Shown here in pieces: positions 25,120 to 38,504 of a DNA stretch of 64,000 nt. Numbering within the stretch: position 1 is the stretch's first letter; every line of letters begins with the position of its first letter. Location of the stretch: the NCBI RefSeq assembly GCF_029761935.1, contig NZ_CP121699.1:992001-1056000 (forward strand). The letters run 5' to 3'. The translations under genes and the position numbers were made by a program. The notes beneath the pieces were generated by a model. That model was not told the DNA's origin, searched no databases, and saw nothing but the letters and a program-made list of their open reading frames with translations. This stretch comes from Microbacterium testaceum. GTDB lineage: Bacteria; Actinomycetota; Actinomycetes; Actinomycetales; Microbacteriaceae.

Positions 25120-25833
25120 TCAGCCCGCGTGCACGCCCCACCACACGAGGAACGCCGCGGCAAGCGACGTGACCCAGCTGACCAGACTGCCGATGAGGAA
25201 GTACTCCGCGCGGTCGCCGTCGTCACGGTCTCTCGAGATCTCGGGGAAGCGCACGATCCCCTTCGCCGCCAGGACCGCGGCGAGAAGCGTGTACGCACCG
25301 GTCAGCGTCAACACGAAGACGAGGATGCGCTCGAGCGGCCCGATCAGCCGACCGCCCTTGAGGGTCGGCACGGTGGCGCCCTCGGGGTCGGCCGCGCGCC
25401 CGCCCATCTCGGAACGCAGCGCGATGCGCACCACCGCGTTTCCCGACTCCAGCAGGAAGACCAGACAGCCGATGACGAGGACGGCCACGTCGATCGACAC
25501 CGACGCTCCCGGGCGATACGCCGCCCACGCCTCGCCGAGCAGACCCGGCCGCTCCCGCCCCGGGGCGATGACCACGCACGCCGCCGCAGCGAGCGCGAGC
25601 AGGGCGACAGGCCACAGGCCCGCGCGGGCGGGACCGTCCTCGGGCACGACCCACGTCCAGATGGCGGCGACCGCGACGGCGAGGAGCCCGGCGATCACGG
25701 CGTCGAGTCCGGCCGAGAACAGCACGAGGAGCACGGATGACACCGCGAAGGCGAGCCACCGACGCGAGCGGATCATCTGGCGCAGCAGATCGACCGCGCC
25801 GACCGCGAGGAGCAGAAGCCCGGCCGCGATCAC
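25120..25833 (-). CDS. Polytopic membrane protein paired with SatD
   Basis: 237 residues starting at GTG 25833, which forms a GTGA overlap with the satD stop, so the two genes are translationally coupled. About seven membrane helices can be read: N-terminal IAAGLLLLAVGAVDLL, then WLAFAVSSVLLVLFSAGL, DAVIAGLLAVAVAAIWTWVV, LWPVALLALAAAACVVIA, VAVLVIGCLVFLLE, LVFVLTLTGAYTLLAAVLA and a C-terminal pair with WW. No catalytic motif is visible. Constant pairing with SatD suggests that SatD controls or senses this protein, but that is inference. Confidence 0.75.
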   Translation of the reverse strand: MIAAGLLLLAVGAVDLLRQMIRSRRWLAFAVSSVLLVLFSAGLDAVIAGLLAVAVAAIWTWVVPEDGPARAGLWPVALLALAAAACVVIAPGRERPGLLGEAWAAYRPGASVSIDVAVLVIGCLVFLLESGNAVVRIALRSEMGGRAADPEGATVPTLKGGRLIGPLERILVFVLTLTGAYTLLAAVLAAKGIVRFPEISRDRDDGDRAEYFLIGSLVSWVTSLAAAFLVWWGVHAG

Positions 25834-26477
25834 GATCGAGCCCCCGCGGTCAGCGCCACGAAACCCTCGACGAGCGACGCCGCCCCCGCCGTCGCGAGTG
25901 CCTGCGACACGGCGGATTGGCTGACACCCTCGGCGTCGGCGAGGTCGCGCTGGGAGCGGCCGAGGCAGCGACCGTACGTGAGTCTGCGCGACCTCTCGCT
26001 CATGGCCGACACGAGCTGGTCGCGACTCAGGGCGTAGGCGCGGGCGAGCGCGATGGTCTCGGTCATGGTGGCATCCTCCCCCTCGCCGAGGACGATCCAC
26101 GTGCGGGCGAGCGGCGCGGCGCGCTGCTGCAGGCGCTCGATGTGGTCGATGGCCTCTCGAGCGGCCCACCAGGCCGGCCCCTCGGGGACGGTGCGGTCGG
26201 CCAGTTCGATGGGGCGCACGTCGCCGACACCGACGCCGAATCGGCAGTCGACGTCATCGGGCAGCGCGAGGCGCAGCAGGAGCAGGGACGCGAGAGCGCT
26301 CGAGAGGTCGTCGTATTCGCCCTGTAGCTCGTCGCCGACCACGGCCGTGAGCGGGGCGGTGGCGAGGGGCAGATCGTTCTGGACGGTGGCGACGGCGTCT
26401 TCGATGGCGCGTTGCGCCCCGGCACGGTCATCGAGTCGCCGCGAGGCGACGATGTCGGCGATCACGGCGACGGTCAT
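25830..26477 (-). CDS. SatD family protein with C-terminal HTH
   Basis: 215 residues. The N-terminus AVIADIVASRRLDDRAGAQR and GDELQGEYDDLSSALASLLL, FGVGVGDVRPIE fit the SatD family, first named in streptococcal acid tolerance. The C-terminal ~60 residues are a sigma-70 region-4-like helix-turn-helix: RSQRDLADAEGVSQSAVSQA. TAAACT (26489-26484) stands six bases before ATG 26477, so translation is probably leaderless, and an inverted repeat overlaps this promoter. Likely a self-regulating DNA-binding protein of the two-gene operon. Confidence 0.82.
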   Translation of the reverse strand: MTVAVIADIVASRRLDDRAGAQRAIEDAVATVQNDLPLATAPLTAVVGDELQGEYDDLSSALASLLLLRLALPDDVDCRFGVGVGDVRPIELADRTVPEGPAWWAAREAIDHIERLQQRAAPLARTWIVLGEGEDATMTETIALARAYALSRDQLVSAMSERSRRLTYGRCLGRSQRDLADAEGVSQSAVSQALATAGAASLVEGFVALTAGARS

Positions 26478-26480
26478 GAG

Positions 26481-26516
26481 ATAAGTTTAACGCTTATTTT
26501 CGTCAAATGATAAGCG
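26481..26516 (-). promoter_or_regulatory. AT-rich promoter and inverted-repeat operator of satD
   Basis: In GC-rich surroundings this stretch is strikingly AT-rich. CGCTTAT (26491-26497) and ATAAGCG (26510-26516) are exact inverted repeats 12 bases apart, a further ATAAG lies at 26481-26485, and the -10 TAAACT (26489-26484, minus) falls between. A self-binding site for the SatD HTH is the likely reading. Confidence 0.55.
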
Positions 26517-26528
26517 AATAACTGATAC

Positions 26529-31284
<4,756 letters not shown>

Positions 31285-31288
<4 letters not shown>

Positions 31289-32187
31289 GCGACCACCTCC
31301 GTTCCGATTCCCTTGCTGGTGAACAGTTCGACGAGCACCGAGTGGGGCACGCGTCCGTCGATGATGGCCGCGGTCGGCACTCCCCCGTCGACGGCGTCGA
31401 GACACGCCTGCATCTTCGGGATCATCCCCGACTCGAGCGTCGGCAGCATCGCGCGCAGCTCGGTCGAGGTCAGGTGCGACACGAGCGAGTCGCGGTTCGG
31501 CCAGTCGGCGTAGAGCCCCGGGACGTCGGTCAGGACGACGAGCTTCTTGGCATTGAGTGCCGTCGCGAGCGCCGCCGCCGCGGCATCCGCGTTCACGTTC
31601 AACGAGTTCCCGGGGTTGTCGAGGTCGGGCGCGATGCTCGACACGATCGGCACACGGCCCGCGGCGAGGTGATCGAGAACCGGCTGCGGGTCGACCGTGA
31701 CGACATCGCCGACGCGGCCCAGGTCGTGCTCGACACCGTCGACGACGACGCCGCGACGTCGACCGCCGAACAGGCCCGCGTCCTCTCCGCTCAGACCGGT
31801 GGCCAGCGGTCCGTGCGCGTTGACCTTGGCCACGAGCTGCGGGTTGATCTGGCCCGTCAGCACCATGCGCACCACGCTGATCGCCTCGGTCGAGGTGACG
31901 CGGTAGCCGCCGCGGAATTCGCTGGGGATGTCGAGACGATCGAGCATCGACGAGATCTGGGGTCCACCGCCGTGCACGACGACGGGCTTCACGCCCACGT
32001 ACCGCAGGTACGCGATGTCGGCCGCGAAGGCGTCCTGCAGCTCATCGCTGACCATGGCGTTGCCGCCGTACTTCACCACCACGACCTGGTCGCGGTACTT
32101 GCGCACCCAGGGTAGCGACTCGACGAGCGTGACCGCCCGTTCACTGGCTTCAGCGGGATCGGTGTCTTGCAGATCGACGTGGGTCAT
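31285..32187 (-). CDS. argB: Acetylglutamate kinase
   Basis: 300 residues from ATG 32187 (ATGA overlap with argJ). [20 protein letters not shown] carries the N-terminal Lys, [20 protein letters not shown] the glycine loop, and [20 protein letters not shown] the substrate-binding Asn/Asp. It phosphorylates N-acetylglutamate and in many bacteria is inhibited by arginine. Length and motifs are normal. Confidence 0.96.
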
Positions 32188-33341
32188 GAGGAGTAGGCGC
32201 TGTTCTCGTGGACGTAATCGTGCGTGAGGTCGTTGGTGCGGATCGTGGCCGCGGCCTCGCCGACCTTGAGGTCGATGACGAGGTCGGTGGCGCGGGGGGT
32301 GAGGTCGACGTCCTCGCGAGGGCGATCGGGACCACCGGCCGTGCACACGCGCACGCCGTTCATCCACACGTCCACGTCGTAGGGGTCGAAGGCCGCGTCG
32401 GTGGTGCCGATGGCGGCGAGCACCCGCCCCCAGTTGGGGTCGTTGCCGAAGATCGCGGCCTTGAAGAGGTTGTTGCGGGCGACCGAGCGACCGACCTCGA
32501 CGGCGTCGTCCTCGCTCGCGGCGTGCACGACCCGAATCGTGATGTCATGGCTCGACCCCTCGGCGTCGCCCTGCAGCTGCGCGGCGAGGTCGTCGCACAC
32601 CCCGGCGAGGGCCGCGGCGAACTCCTCGGCATCCACTCGGATGCCGCTGGCACCGCTGGCCATGAGCGTGACCTGGTCGTTGGTCGACATGCAGCCGTCG
32701 GAGTCGAGCCGGTCGAAGCTCACACGCGTCGCCGAGCGGAGCGCCGCGTCGGCCTCCGCGGCGTCGAGAACGACGTCGGTCGTCAGCACGACGAGCATCG
32801 TCGCCAGGCCCGGGGCCAGCATCCCGGCCCCCTTCGCCATGCCGCCGATCGACCATCCGTCGCCCGCGTGGACCGCGCGCTTGGGCTTCGAGTCGGTGGT
32901 CATGATCGCCAGAGACGCGTCTTCTCCACCCTCGACCGAGAGAGCGGCGACGCCCTCGTCGACGCCCTGCAGGACCTTCGCGCGGAACACCTCGTCTCCG
33001 GTGCCGATGAGACCGGTGGAACACACCACCACATCGCCCGCGCCGACGCCGAGGAGCTCGGCCGCACGCTCGGCGGTCTGATGGGTCGTCTGGAAGCCGA
33101 ACGATCCGGTGAAGCAGTTGGCCCCGCCCGAGTTGAGCACCACGGCCTCGATCGTGCCGTCCGTGACGACCTGCTCCGACCACAGGATCGGGTTCGCCTT
33201 CGCGCGGTTCGACGTGAACACCGCGGCGCCCACCTTGAGCGGCCCCCGGTTCACCACCACGGCGACGTCTCGCGCGCCGGTCGACTTGAGCCCGACGGCG
33301 ACTCCGGCCGCCTCGAAACCTGCGGGGGCGGTCACGCTCAC
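32184..33341 (-). CDS. argJ: Bifunctional glutamate N-acetyltransferase / ornithine acetyltransferase
   Basis: 385 residues. The self-cleavage motif [20 protein letters not shown] has the Ala-Thr bond at which the precursor splits; Thr becomes the catalytic residue. [15 protein letters not shown] and [18 protein letters not shown] are other family motifs. It recycles the acetyl group from acetylornithine, so argE is not needed. Overlaps argC and argB by four bases each. Confidence 0.96.
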   Translation of the reverse strand: MSVTAPAGFEAAGVAVGLKSTGARDVAVVVNRGPLKVGAAVFTSNRAKANPILWSEQVVTDGTIEAVVLNSGGANCFTGSFGFQTTHQTAERAAELLGVGAGDVVVCSTGLIGTGDEVFRAKVLQGVDEGVAALSVEGGEDASLAIMTTDSKPKRAVHAGDGWSIGGMAKGAGMLAPGLATMLVVLTTDVVLDAAEADAALRSATRVSFDRLDSDGCMSTNDQVTLMASGASGIRVDAEEFAAALAGVCDDLAAQLQGDAEGSSHDITIRVVHAASEDDAVEVGRSVARNNLFKAAIFGNDPNWGRVLAAIGTTDAAFDPYDVDVWMNGVRVCTAGGPDRPREDVDLTPRATDLVIDLKVGEAAATIRTNDLTHDYVHENSAYSS

Positions 33342-34387
33342 GGGGCGACTCCGTTCAGGGGAAGGGCGGTGGTCTCGGCGAGACCCAGCGCCAGGTTCAT
33401 GGATTGGATGGCCGCACCGGCGGTGCCCTTGACGAGATTGTCGACGGCGGCCACCACCGTCACGCGGTTCGCCGCGCGGTCGATCGCGAGCCCCATCGAG
33501 GCGACGTTCGCGCCGAGCACGTCGGCCGTGCGCGGGAACACCCCCGCGGGCAGCAGCTCGACGAACGGCTCGTCACCGTACGCGTTCTCCCACGCGCCGC
33601 GGATCTCGGCATCCGTCGCCCCCTCGCGGATCGGAGCCGACGACGTGGCGAGGATGCCCCGCGCCATCGGCACGAGCACGGGAGTGAAAGACAGACGGAT
33701 GCCGTCGCTCGACGCCCCCGCGGCGACAAGGGCCTGCCGGATCTCGGGGATGTGACGGTGGGTGCCGCCCACGGCATAGGGGTTCGCCGAGCCGAGGATC
33801 TCGCTGGCGAGAAGGTTCGTCTTGGCCGACTTGCCGGCCCCGCTCGGTCCGACCGCGAGCACCGAGACGATGTCCGCGGGGTCGATGACCCCGGCGGTGA
33901 CACCGGGGGCGAGAGAGAGGGCCACGGTCGAGGCGTTGCAGCCCGGGGCGGCGACGCGCGTGGCACCGCGGAGCTTCTCGCGCTGCTTCCCGCCCGCGAC
34001 CGGGAGCTCGGGTACTCCGTAGGCCCAGGGGTCGGGGTGCGGCCCCCCGTAGAACTGCGCCCAGTCCTCCGCGGAGACCAGGCGGTGATCGGCTCCGGCG
34101 TCGATGACGAGGGGCGTATCGGCCAGCGCGTCGGTGTACTGCGCCGACTGGCCGTGCGGCAGGGCGAGGAACACCACGTCATGACCCGCGAGCACCTCGG
34201 GCGTCGTGGGCTGGAGTTCGAGGTGCGCGAGGGAGCGCAGGTGCGGCTGGTGGGCGACGAGCGACTGTCCCGCACTGGAGTGCGCGGTGACGGTGCGGAT
34301 CTCGACGTCGGGATGAGCGGCCAGGAGGCGAAGGATCTCGCCACCCGCGTAGCCGGAAGCGCCGGAGACGGCGACCGAGAGGGTCAT
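33338..34387 (-). CDS. argC: N-acetyl-gamma-glutamyl-phosphate reductase
   Basis: 349 residues. [20 protein letters not shown] binds [23 protein letters not shown] contains the catalytic Cys; [15 protein letters not shown] has the conserved His. First gene of the arginine operon. TAAGGT (34399-34394) lies six bases before ATG 34387 on the minus strand, so a second, leaderless promoter may exist; the main promoter is probably that of the upstream 31-codon leader ORF. Confidence 0.96.
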   Translation of the reverse strand: MTLSVAVSGASGYAGGEILRLLAAHPDVEIRTVTAHSSAGQSLVAHQPHLRSLAHLELQPTTPEVLAGHDVVFLALPHGQSAQYTDALADTPLVIDAGADHRLVSAEDWAQFYGGPHPDPWAYGVPELPVAGGKQREKLRGATRVAAPGCNASTVALSLAPGVTAGVIDPADIVSVLAVGPSGAGKSAKTNLLASEILGSANPYAVGGTHRHIPEIRQALVAAGASSDGIRLSFTPVLVPMARGILATSSAPIREGATDAEIRGAWENAYGDEPFVELLPAGVFPRTADVLGANVASMGLAIDRAANRVTVVAAVDNLVKGTAGAAIQSMNLALGLAETTALPLNGVAP

Positions 34388-34434
34388 GTATCCACCTTAC
34401 GAGTCGGGGCTGGTGCTGAAAGCAGCGTGTACCG

Positions 34435-34500
34435 GGGCGGCGACGCCCGTATGCCCGACCGGAGGCGGGTTACGAGGTCGCCGAGAATCGGCGCGCGACC
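34435..34500 (-). promoter_or_regulatory. Candidate attenuator region of the arg leader RNA
   Basis: Hairpin A (34476-34500) covers the last Arg codons and stop: GCCGA/TCGGC closed by GGTC/GACC. Alternative B pairs CGACC (34456-34460, plus-strand bases) with GGTCG (34476-34480), which excludes A. Hairpin C, GGGCG/CGCCC (34435-34448), lies between leader stop and argC. No long U tract follows C, so Rho or translational control is possible. Confidence 0.4.
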
Positions 34501-34565
34501 CGACGTCGACGCTCGCCACCGGTGCTCACGAAGAGCTCCTCGGTGCGCACGGTGATCGACGACAT
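34470..34565 (-). CDS. Candidate arginine-sensing leader peptide upstream of argC, 31 aa
   Basis: Minus-strand ORF from ATG 34565 to TAA 34470. It starts MSSITVRTEELFVSTGGE and continues RRRRVARRFSATS: six of the nine codons at positions 19-27 are Arg (CGT, CGA, CGT, CGG, CGC, CGA), with a seventh at position 7. TACCCT stands exactly six bases upstream, giving a leaderless message, and TTGCCC lies at the right distance as -35. Downstream, before argC, several mutually exclusive hairpins can form. Layout and Arg codons fit an attenuator peptide of the arg operon. No homologous example is recalled; translation is not shown. Confidence 0.6.
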   Translation of the reverse strand: MSSITVRTEELFVSTGGERRRRVARRFSATS

Positions 34566-34571
34566 GTGGCG

Positions 34572-34601
34572 AGGGTATCCGCCGCGGAGGGCACGGGGCA
34601 A
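34572..34601 (-). promoter_or_regulatory. Promoter of the arg leader and operon
   Basis: Minus strand TTGCCC (34601-34596), 18-base spacer, TACCCT (34577-34572), then six bases to ATG 34565. Both boxes and both spacings are those of strong actinobacterial leaderless promoters. Confidence 0.65.
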
Positions 34602-34655
34602 ATCGTCCCCCGCCCCGCTGTGACGCCCGGCGATCCGGGCCGACACGCCCCTCGG

Positions 34656-34687
34656 CGACCTTGTCCCCCAAATGGGGGACAAGGTCG
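34656..34687. repeat. Perfect 14-base-pair palindrome, possible operator
   Basis: CGACCTTGTCCCCC (34656-34669) and its exact complement (34674-34687) flank AAAT. The plus strand continues at once into TATGCT (34691-34696), a -10-like box. It lies 55-86 bases upstream of the arg leader -35. It could be an operator for either direction or part of an RNA hairpin. Confidence 0.5.
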
Positions 34688-34690
34688 GGT

Positions 34691-34758
34691 TATGCTGTGG
34701 AACCTGCCCTCATCGCCGGGCACTTCCGACTGCCCCCTTTACCGGCGATGAGGGCAGG
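34691..34758 (+). ncRNA. Candidate small structured RNA (5' part)
   Basis: TATGCT (34691-34696) predicts a plus-strand start near 34703, exactly where a perfect 17-base-pair stem begins: 34703-34719 pairs with 34742-34758 around a 22-base loop containing CCCCC and TTT. A second small hairpin, GTGCGCG/CGCGCAC, follows at 34764-34779. No ORF with a ribosome site is seen. The C-rich loop recalls the actinobacterial 6C motif, but only one such loop with five C is clear. The 3' end is unknown; the region to 34850 shows nothing else I can support. Confidence 0.4.
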
Positions 34759-34850
34759 CCCTCGTGCGCGAACGCGCACCTGAGTGTATGCCGAACGTCA
34801 GGCGTGCGAGGACGCCGCCTCCCCCGCTGTGGAGCGGGTGAAAACGCCGA

Positions 34851-34879
34851 AGCGCCGAGCGGCGTAGGCCGTCGGCGCT
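34851..34879 (-). terminator. Terminator of pheST
   Basis: AGCGCCGA (34851-34858) pairs with TCGGCGCT (34872-34879), with further GC pairing inside. On the minus strand TCGGCGTTTTC follows, 20 bases after the pheT stop. Confidence 0.65.
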
Positions 34880-34898
34880 CCAGGTCACGCGTGGTCGA

Positions 34899-37409
34899 TC
34901 AGTCGCGGATCGCCGCACCGAAACGTTCTGCCGCCACGGCGACACCGGCGAGCTTCGCCTCGGTCGCCTCGGCCGCGGTGAGGGTGCGGTCGTCAGCACG
35001 GAACCGCAACGCGAACGTCAGGCTCTTCGTCCCCTCTGAGAGACCGGGGCCGCGGTAGTCGTCGACGAGCCGGGCGCCCTCGAGCAGCGGGGCGCCCCCC
35101 TCGATCAGCGCGGCGCGCACGGCACCCGCGGCGACGTCGGTCGGAACCGTCAACGACACGTCCTGGGTGGCCGCCGGGAATCCCGACAGGGATGCCGCAA
35201 CCGGGCGCGCCTGCGCCAGCTCGAGCATCGCGTCGAGGTCGAGCTCGGCCACGAGAACGCGTCCGGGCAGGTCCGCCGCGGCCGCGACAGCCGGCAACAG
35301 CTCGCCGACGTAGCCGATGTCGGTCCCCGCGGAAAGGACACGGGCCGTGCGCCCCGGGTGGAGCGCCGCACGCTGCGCCTGCACGAGTTCGATGTCGAGT
35401 CCTGCGGCGGCGGTCAACACGCGCACGGCGTCCACGGCATCGGCGAGATCCGCCGCGACCGCGGGCTGACCCGGCTGCTTCGCGACCGTGTGACCGGTCA
35501 GCAGAACGGCCACGTGACGTCGCTGCGGCGGAATGGACGCGTCGAGGGCCGTGAGGGTCGCGGCATCCGGCCGCACCGCCAGCGGCGGCACCGACGCGGT
35601 GCCGTACTGCATGCCCGGCTTCGGGAGGAAGACGGTGCCGGCCTCAAACAGCGCGAGATCGACGATGCCGCGCGAGACGTTGCGATGCGCGACCTGCAGC
35701 AGAGCGGGGATCAACGAACGGCGCAGGAACGGAGCGAGTCCGTCGAGCGGGTTCGCGAGCTTCACGCTCGGGAGCGGATCACCCGACGGCGAGCCGTGCA
35801 GGGCGTTCTGCTCCTCGGTGGTGAACGGGAACGACGGCGTCTCGACGAAGCCGGCCGAGGCCAGAGCGTTCGCCACGCGACGGCGCCCCTGTTGTGCGTC
35901 GGTGAGCCCGCGGCCCGACGGGGGCGTCGGGAGGACGGACGGGATCCGGTCGTAGCCCTCGATACGCGCCACCTCTTCGGCGAGCGTCCACTTGTCGCTG
36001 AGGTCGTGGCGCCACGACGGTGCCGTGACCGCCCAGCCGCCCTCGCGCTCGTCGACCACGCAGCCGATGAGGCGCAGGGCCGAGACGATCTCGTCGTCGG
36101 TGTACTCGACGCCGATCAGACCGGGGACGAAGCCCGCGGGCAGCGTGATCGCCTCGCGACGGTACGTCGAGCCGAGCGACCCGCCCAGCTCGGTGTCGAG
36201 AGTGCCGCCTGCGAGCTCGACCATCAGTGAGGCGACACGCTCGGCCGCCACATACGGGACGAGCGGGTCGACGCCGCGCTCGAAACGGCGCGAGGCCTCG
36301 GAGGGCAGCTTGTGACGACGCGCTGTGCGCGCGATCGAGATCTGGTCGAAGGTGGCCGCCTCGATCAGCACGTTACGCGTGGCGTCGCTCATCTCGGTGG
36401 GGCCGCCGCCCATCACACCGGCGAGTCCGATCGGTCCCGACTCGTCGGTGATCAGGAGGTCTTCGGCGTTGAGTGTGCGCACCTGCCCGTCGAGGGTTTC
36501 GAGCTTCTCGCCCTGCTCCGCTCGACGCACCGTGATGCCACCCTGCAGACGGTCGAGGTCGTAGCCGTGGAGGGGCTGACCGAGCTCGAGCATGACGTAG
36601 TTGGTGATGTCGACGAGCACCCCGAGCGAGCGGATGCCGGCGAGCGACAGGCGCGTGATCATCCACGGCGGCGTCGGGCGCGAGGGGTCGACGTCGCGGA
36701 CGATGCGCGCGACGAACTCGGTGGCGCCGCGGCGGCCGCGGATGGGCGCCTGGTCGGCGACCGTGATCGGGAAGCCCGAGGGCGTGCGCGCCGCGGCCTC
36801 GTCGTGGCCGAGACCCGGGTCGCGGAAGTCCGCTCCCGTCGCGTGCGAGTACTCACGGGCGACCCCGCGCAGCGACAGGGCGTAGCCGCGGTCGGGGGTG
36901 ACGTTGATCTCGACCGCGAGGTCGTCCAGACCGAGCAGTCCGATGGCATCCGTTCCGACCGGCGCGTCGATCCCGAGATCGATCAGACGCAGGATGCCGC
37001 TGTGCTCGCTGCCCAGGCCCAGCTCCTTCGCCGACGCGATCATGCCGTCGGACACGTGACCATAAGTCTTGCGGGCCGCGATCGGGAAGGGACCGGGCAG
37101 CACCGAACCGGGCAGGGTCACCACGACCTTGTCGCCCTCGAAGAAGTTGCCGGCACCGCAGACGATGCCGCGCACTCCCCCGTTCTCGGCGCCGACGTCG
37201 ACCTGGCACCAGCGGATGGTCTTGCCGTTGGACTGGGGCTCGGGGGTGAACTCCTTCACCTCGCCGACGACGATCGGACCGGACAGCTCGAAGCGGTGCA
37301 CGTCCTCTTCTTCGAAACCGACCGAGACGAGGGCGGCGAGGACGTCGTCGGGCGTGGCCTCTGCGGGCACGTCGACGTACTCGCGCAACCAGGAGAGCGG
37401 GACGCGCAT
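34899..37409 (-). CDS. pheT: Phenylalanyl-tRNA synthetase beta subunit
   Basis: 836 residues from ATG 37409, sharing one base with the pheS stop (TGATG). Starts MRVPLSWLREYVDVPAEATP, then a tRNA-binding EMAP-like domain (VGEVKEFTPEPQSNGKTIRW). B3/B4 editing region around residues 210-390 (NYVMLELGQPLHGYDLDRLQ), B5 domain (LRLIGCVVDEREGGWAVTAP), catalytic-like core (AEEVARIEGYDRIPSVLPTP) and C-terminal ferredoxin-like anticodon-binding domain. Forms the alpha2-beta2 enzyme with PheS. Confidence 0.97.
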   Translation of the reverse strand: MRVPLSWLREYVDVPAEATPDDVLAALVSVGFEEEDVHRFELSGPIVVGEVKEFTPEPQSNGKTIRWCQVDVGAENGGVRGIVCGAGNFFEGDKVVVTLPGSVLPGPFPIAARKTYGHVSDGMIASAKELGLGSEHSGILRLIDLGIDAPVGTDAIGLLGLDDLAVEINVTPDRGYALSLRGVAREYSHATGADFRDPGLGHDEAAARTPSGFPITVADQAPIRGRRGATEFVARIVRDVDPSRPTPPWMITRLSLAGIRSLGVLVDITNYVMLELGQPLHGYDLDRLQGGITVRRAEQGEKLETLDGQVRTLNAEDLLITDESGPIGLAGVMGGGPTEMSDATRNVLIEAATFDQISIARTARRHKLPSEASRRFERGVDPLVPYVAAERVASLMVELAGGTLDTELGGSLGSTYRREAITLPAGFVPGLIGVEYTDDEIVSALRLIGCVVDEREGGWAVTAPSWRHDLSDKWTLAEEVARIEGYDRIPSVLPTPPSGRGLTDAQQGRRRVANALASAGFVETPSFPFTTEEQNALHGSPSGDPLPSVKLANPLDGLAPFLRRSLIPALLQVAHRNVSRGIVDLALFEAGTVFLPKPGMQYGTASVPPLAVRPDAATLTALDASIPPQRRHVAVLLTGHTVAKQPGQPAVAADLADAVDAVRVLTAAAGLDIELVQAQRAALHPGRTARVLSAGTDIGYVGELLPAVAAAADLPGRVLVAELDLDAMLELAQARPVAASLSGFPAATQDVSLTVPTDVAAGAVRAALIEGGAPLLEGARLVDDYRGPGLSEGTKSLTFALRFRADDRTLTAAEATEAKLAGVAVAAERFGAAIRD

Positions 37410-38449
37410 CAGACCACCATTCCGAACTGCTCGCTGAAGCGGACATCGCCCTCGGCCATGTCGCGCATGTCTTGCACGTCGCTGCGGAACATGAGCGTGC
37501 GCTCGATGCCCATGCCGAAGGCGAAGCCCGAGTACTCCTCGGGGTCGATGCCCGCGGCCCGCAGCACGTTGGGGTTCACCATTCCGCAGCCGCCCCACTC
37601 GATCCAGCGCGCCCCGCCCTTGAAGGTGGGGTGCCACAGGTCGAGCTCGGCGCTCGGCTCGGTGAAGGGGAAGAAGTTGGCGCGGAAGCGCGTCTTGGCC
37701 TCGGGGCCGAACAGCACGCGCGCAGCGTGGTCGAGCGTGCCCTTGAGGTGCGCCATCGTGATGTTCTTGTCGATGACCAGGCCCTCGAACTGGGTGAACA
37801 CCGGCAGGTGCGTCGCGTCGAACTCGTCGGTGCGGTACACCCGCCCCGGGCACAGCACGTAGATCGGCAGCTCGCGCTCGAGCATCGACCGCACCTGCAC
37901 GGGGCTCGTGTGCGTGCGCAGAACCAGGTGACGCGCGACCGGGTCGACGAAGAAGGTGTCCTGCATCTGGCGCGCGGGGTGATCCACGTCGAAGTTGAGC
38001 GCGTCGAAGTTGAACCACTCGTGCTCGAGCTCGGGGCCCTCTGCGATCTCCCAGCCCATGCCGACGAAGATGTCGGACACCTGCTCCTGCAGGAGCGAGA
38101 TCGGATGCCGTGCCCCGACGCGCGCACGCTGCGGCAGCGCCGTGACGTCGACCCGTTCGGCCTCGAGCTGCGCCGCGGTTTCGGCCGCGGCCAGCTCGCC
38201 CTCGCGGGCGGCGAGCGCCTGGTTCACCCGGCCGCGCGCCTGTCCGACGAGCTTGCCGAAGGCGGCCTTCTGGTCGGGGGCGACGTTGCGCATCTGGGCG
38301 TTCAGCTGGGCGAGGGAGGACTGCTCCCCCGTGTGGGCGGAACGGGCGGACTTGAGCTCGGCCGTGGTCGCGGCGGCGGCGATGGCGGCAAGGGCCTCAT
38401 CGACCGCGGAGGCGACGGCCTCAGGGGTGATCTCGGGTGCGTCGGACAC
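37409..38449 (-). CDS. pheS: Phenylalanyl-tRNA synthetase alpha subunit
   Basis: 346 residues. N-terminal coiled coil (about 1-90) for tRNA contact, then class II core: GARHPISLLQEQVSDIFVGM, DTFFVDPVARHLVLRTHTSP (motif 2 region), and GIDPEEYSGFAFGMGIERTL (motif 3, with GxGxER). Start is GTG 38449; TAGACT (38463-38458) stands eight bases upstream, nearly leaderless, and no Phe-rich leader peptide is present. Confidence 0.97.
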   Translation of the reverse strand: MSDAPEITPEAVASAVDEALAAIAAAATTAELKSARSAHTGEQSSLAQLNAQMRNVAPDQKAAFGKLVGQARGRVNQALAAREGELAAAETAAQLEAERVDVTALPQRARVGARHPISLLQEQVSDIFVGMGWEIAEGPELEHEWFNFDALNFDVDHPARQMQDTFFVDPVARHLVLRTHTSPVQVRSMLERELPIYVLCPGRVYRTDEFDATHLPVFTQFEGLVIDKNITMAHLKGTLDHAARVLFGPEAKTRFRANFFPFTEPSAELDLWHPTFKGGARWIEWGGCGMVNPNVLRAAGIDPEEYSGFAFGMGIERTLMFRSDVQDMRDMAEGDVRFSEQFGMVV

Positions 38450-38463
38450 GAGATGAGAGTCTA

Positions 38464-38495
38464 CCGACGGGCGGGGACACTCCCCCGCCCGTCGG
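38464..38495 (-). terminator. Terminator between the glu operon and pheS
   Basis: CCGACGGGCGGGG (38464-38476) and its exact complement (38483-38495) form a 13-base-pair stem with a six-base loop. It lies 10 bases after the gluD-like stop on the minus strand and directly abuts the pheS -10 box. Confidence 0.7.
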
Positions 38496-38504
38496 ACCGA
38501 TGAC

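Noticed and set aside
34386..34751. Plus-strand 121-codon frame across the arg leader region
   Set aside because: No ribosome site, broken by strong inverted repeats, composition random; the minus-strand leader ORF has a matching promoter instead.
34703..34758. A confident 6C RNA call
   Set aside because: Only one C-rich loop with five C is clear; the motif needs two such hairpins, so it is left as an unnamed candidate RNA.
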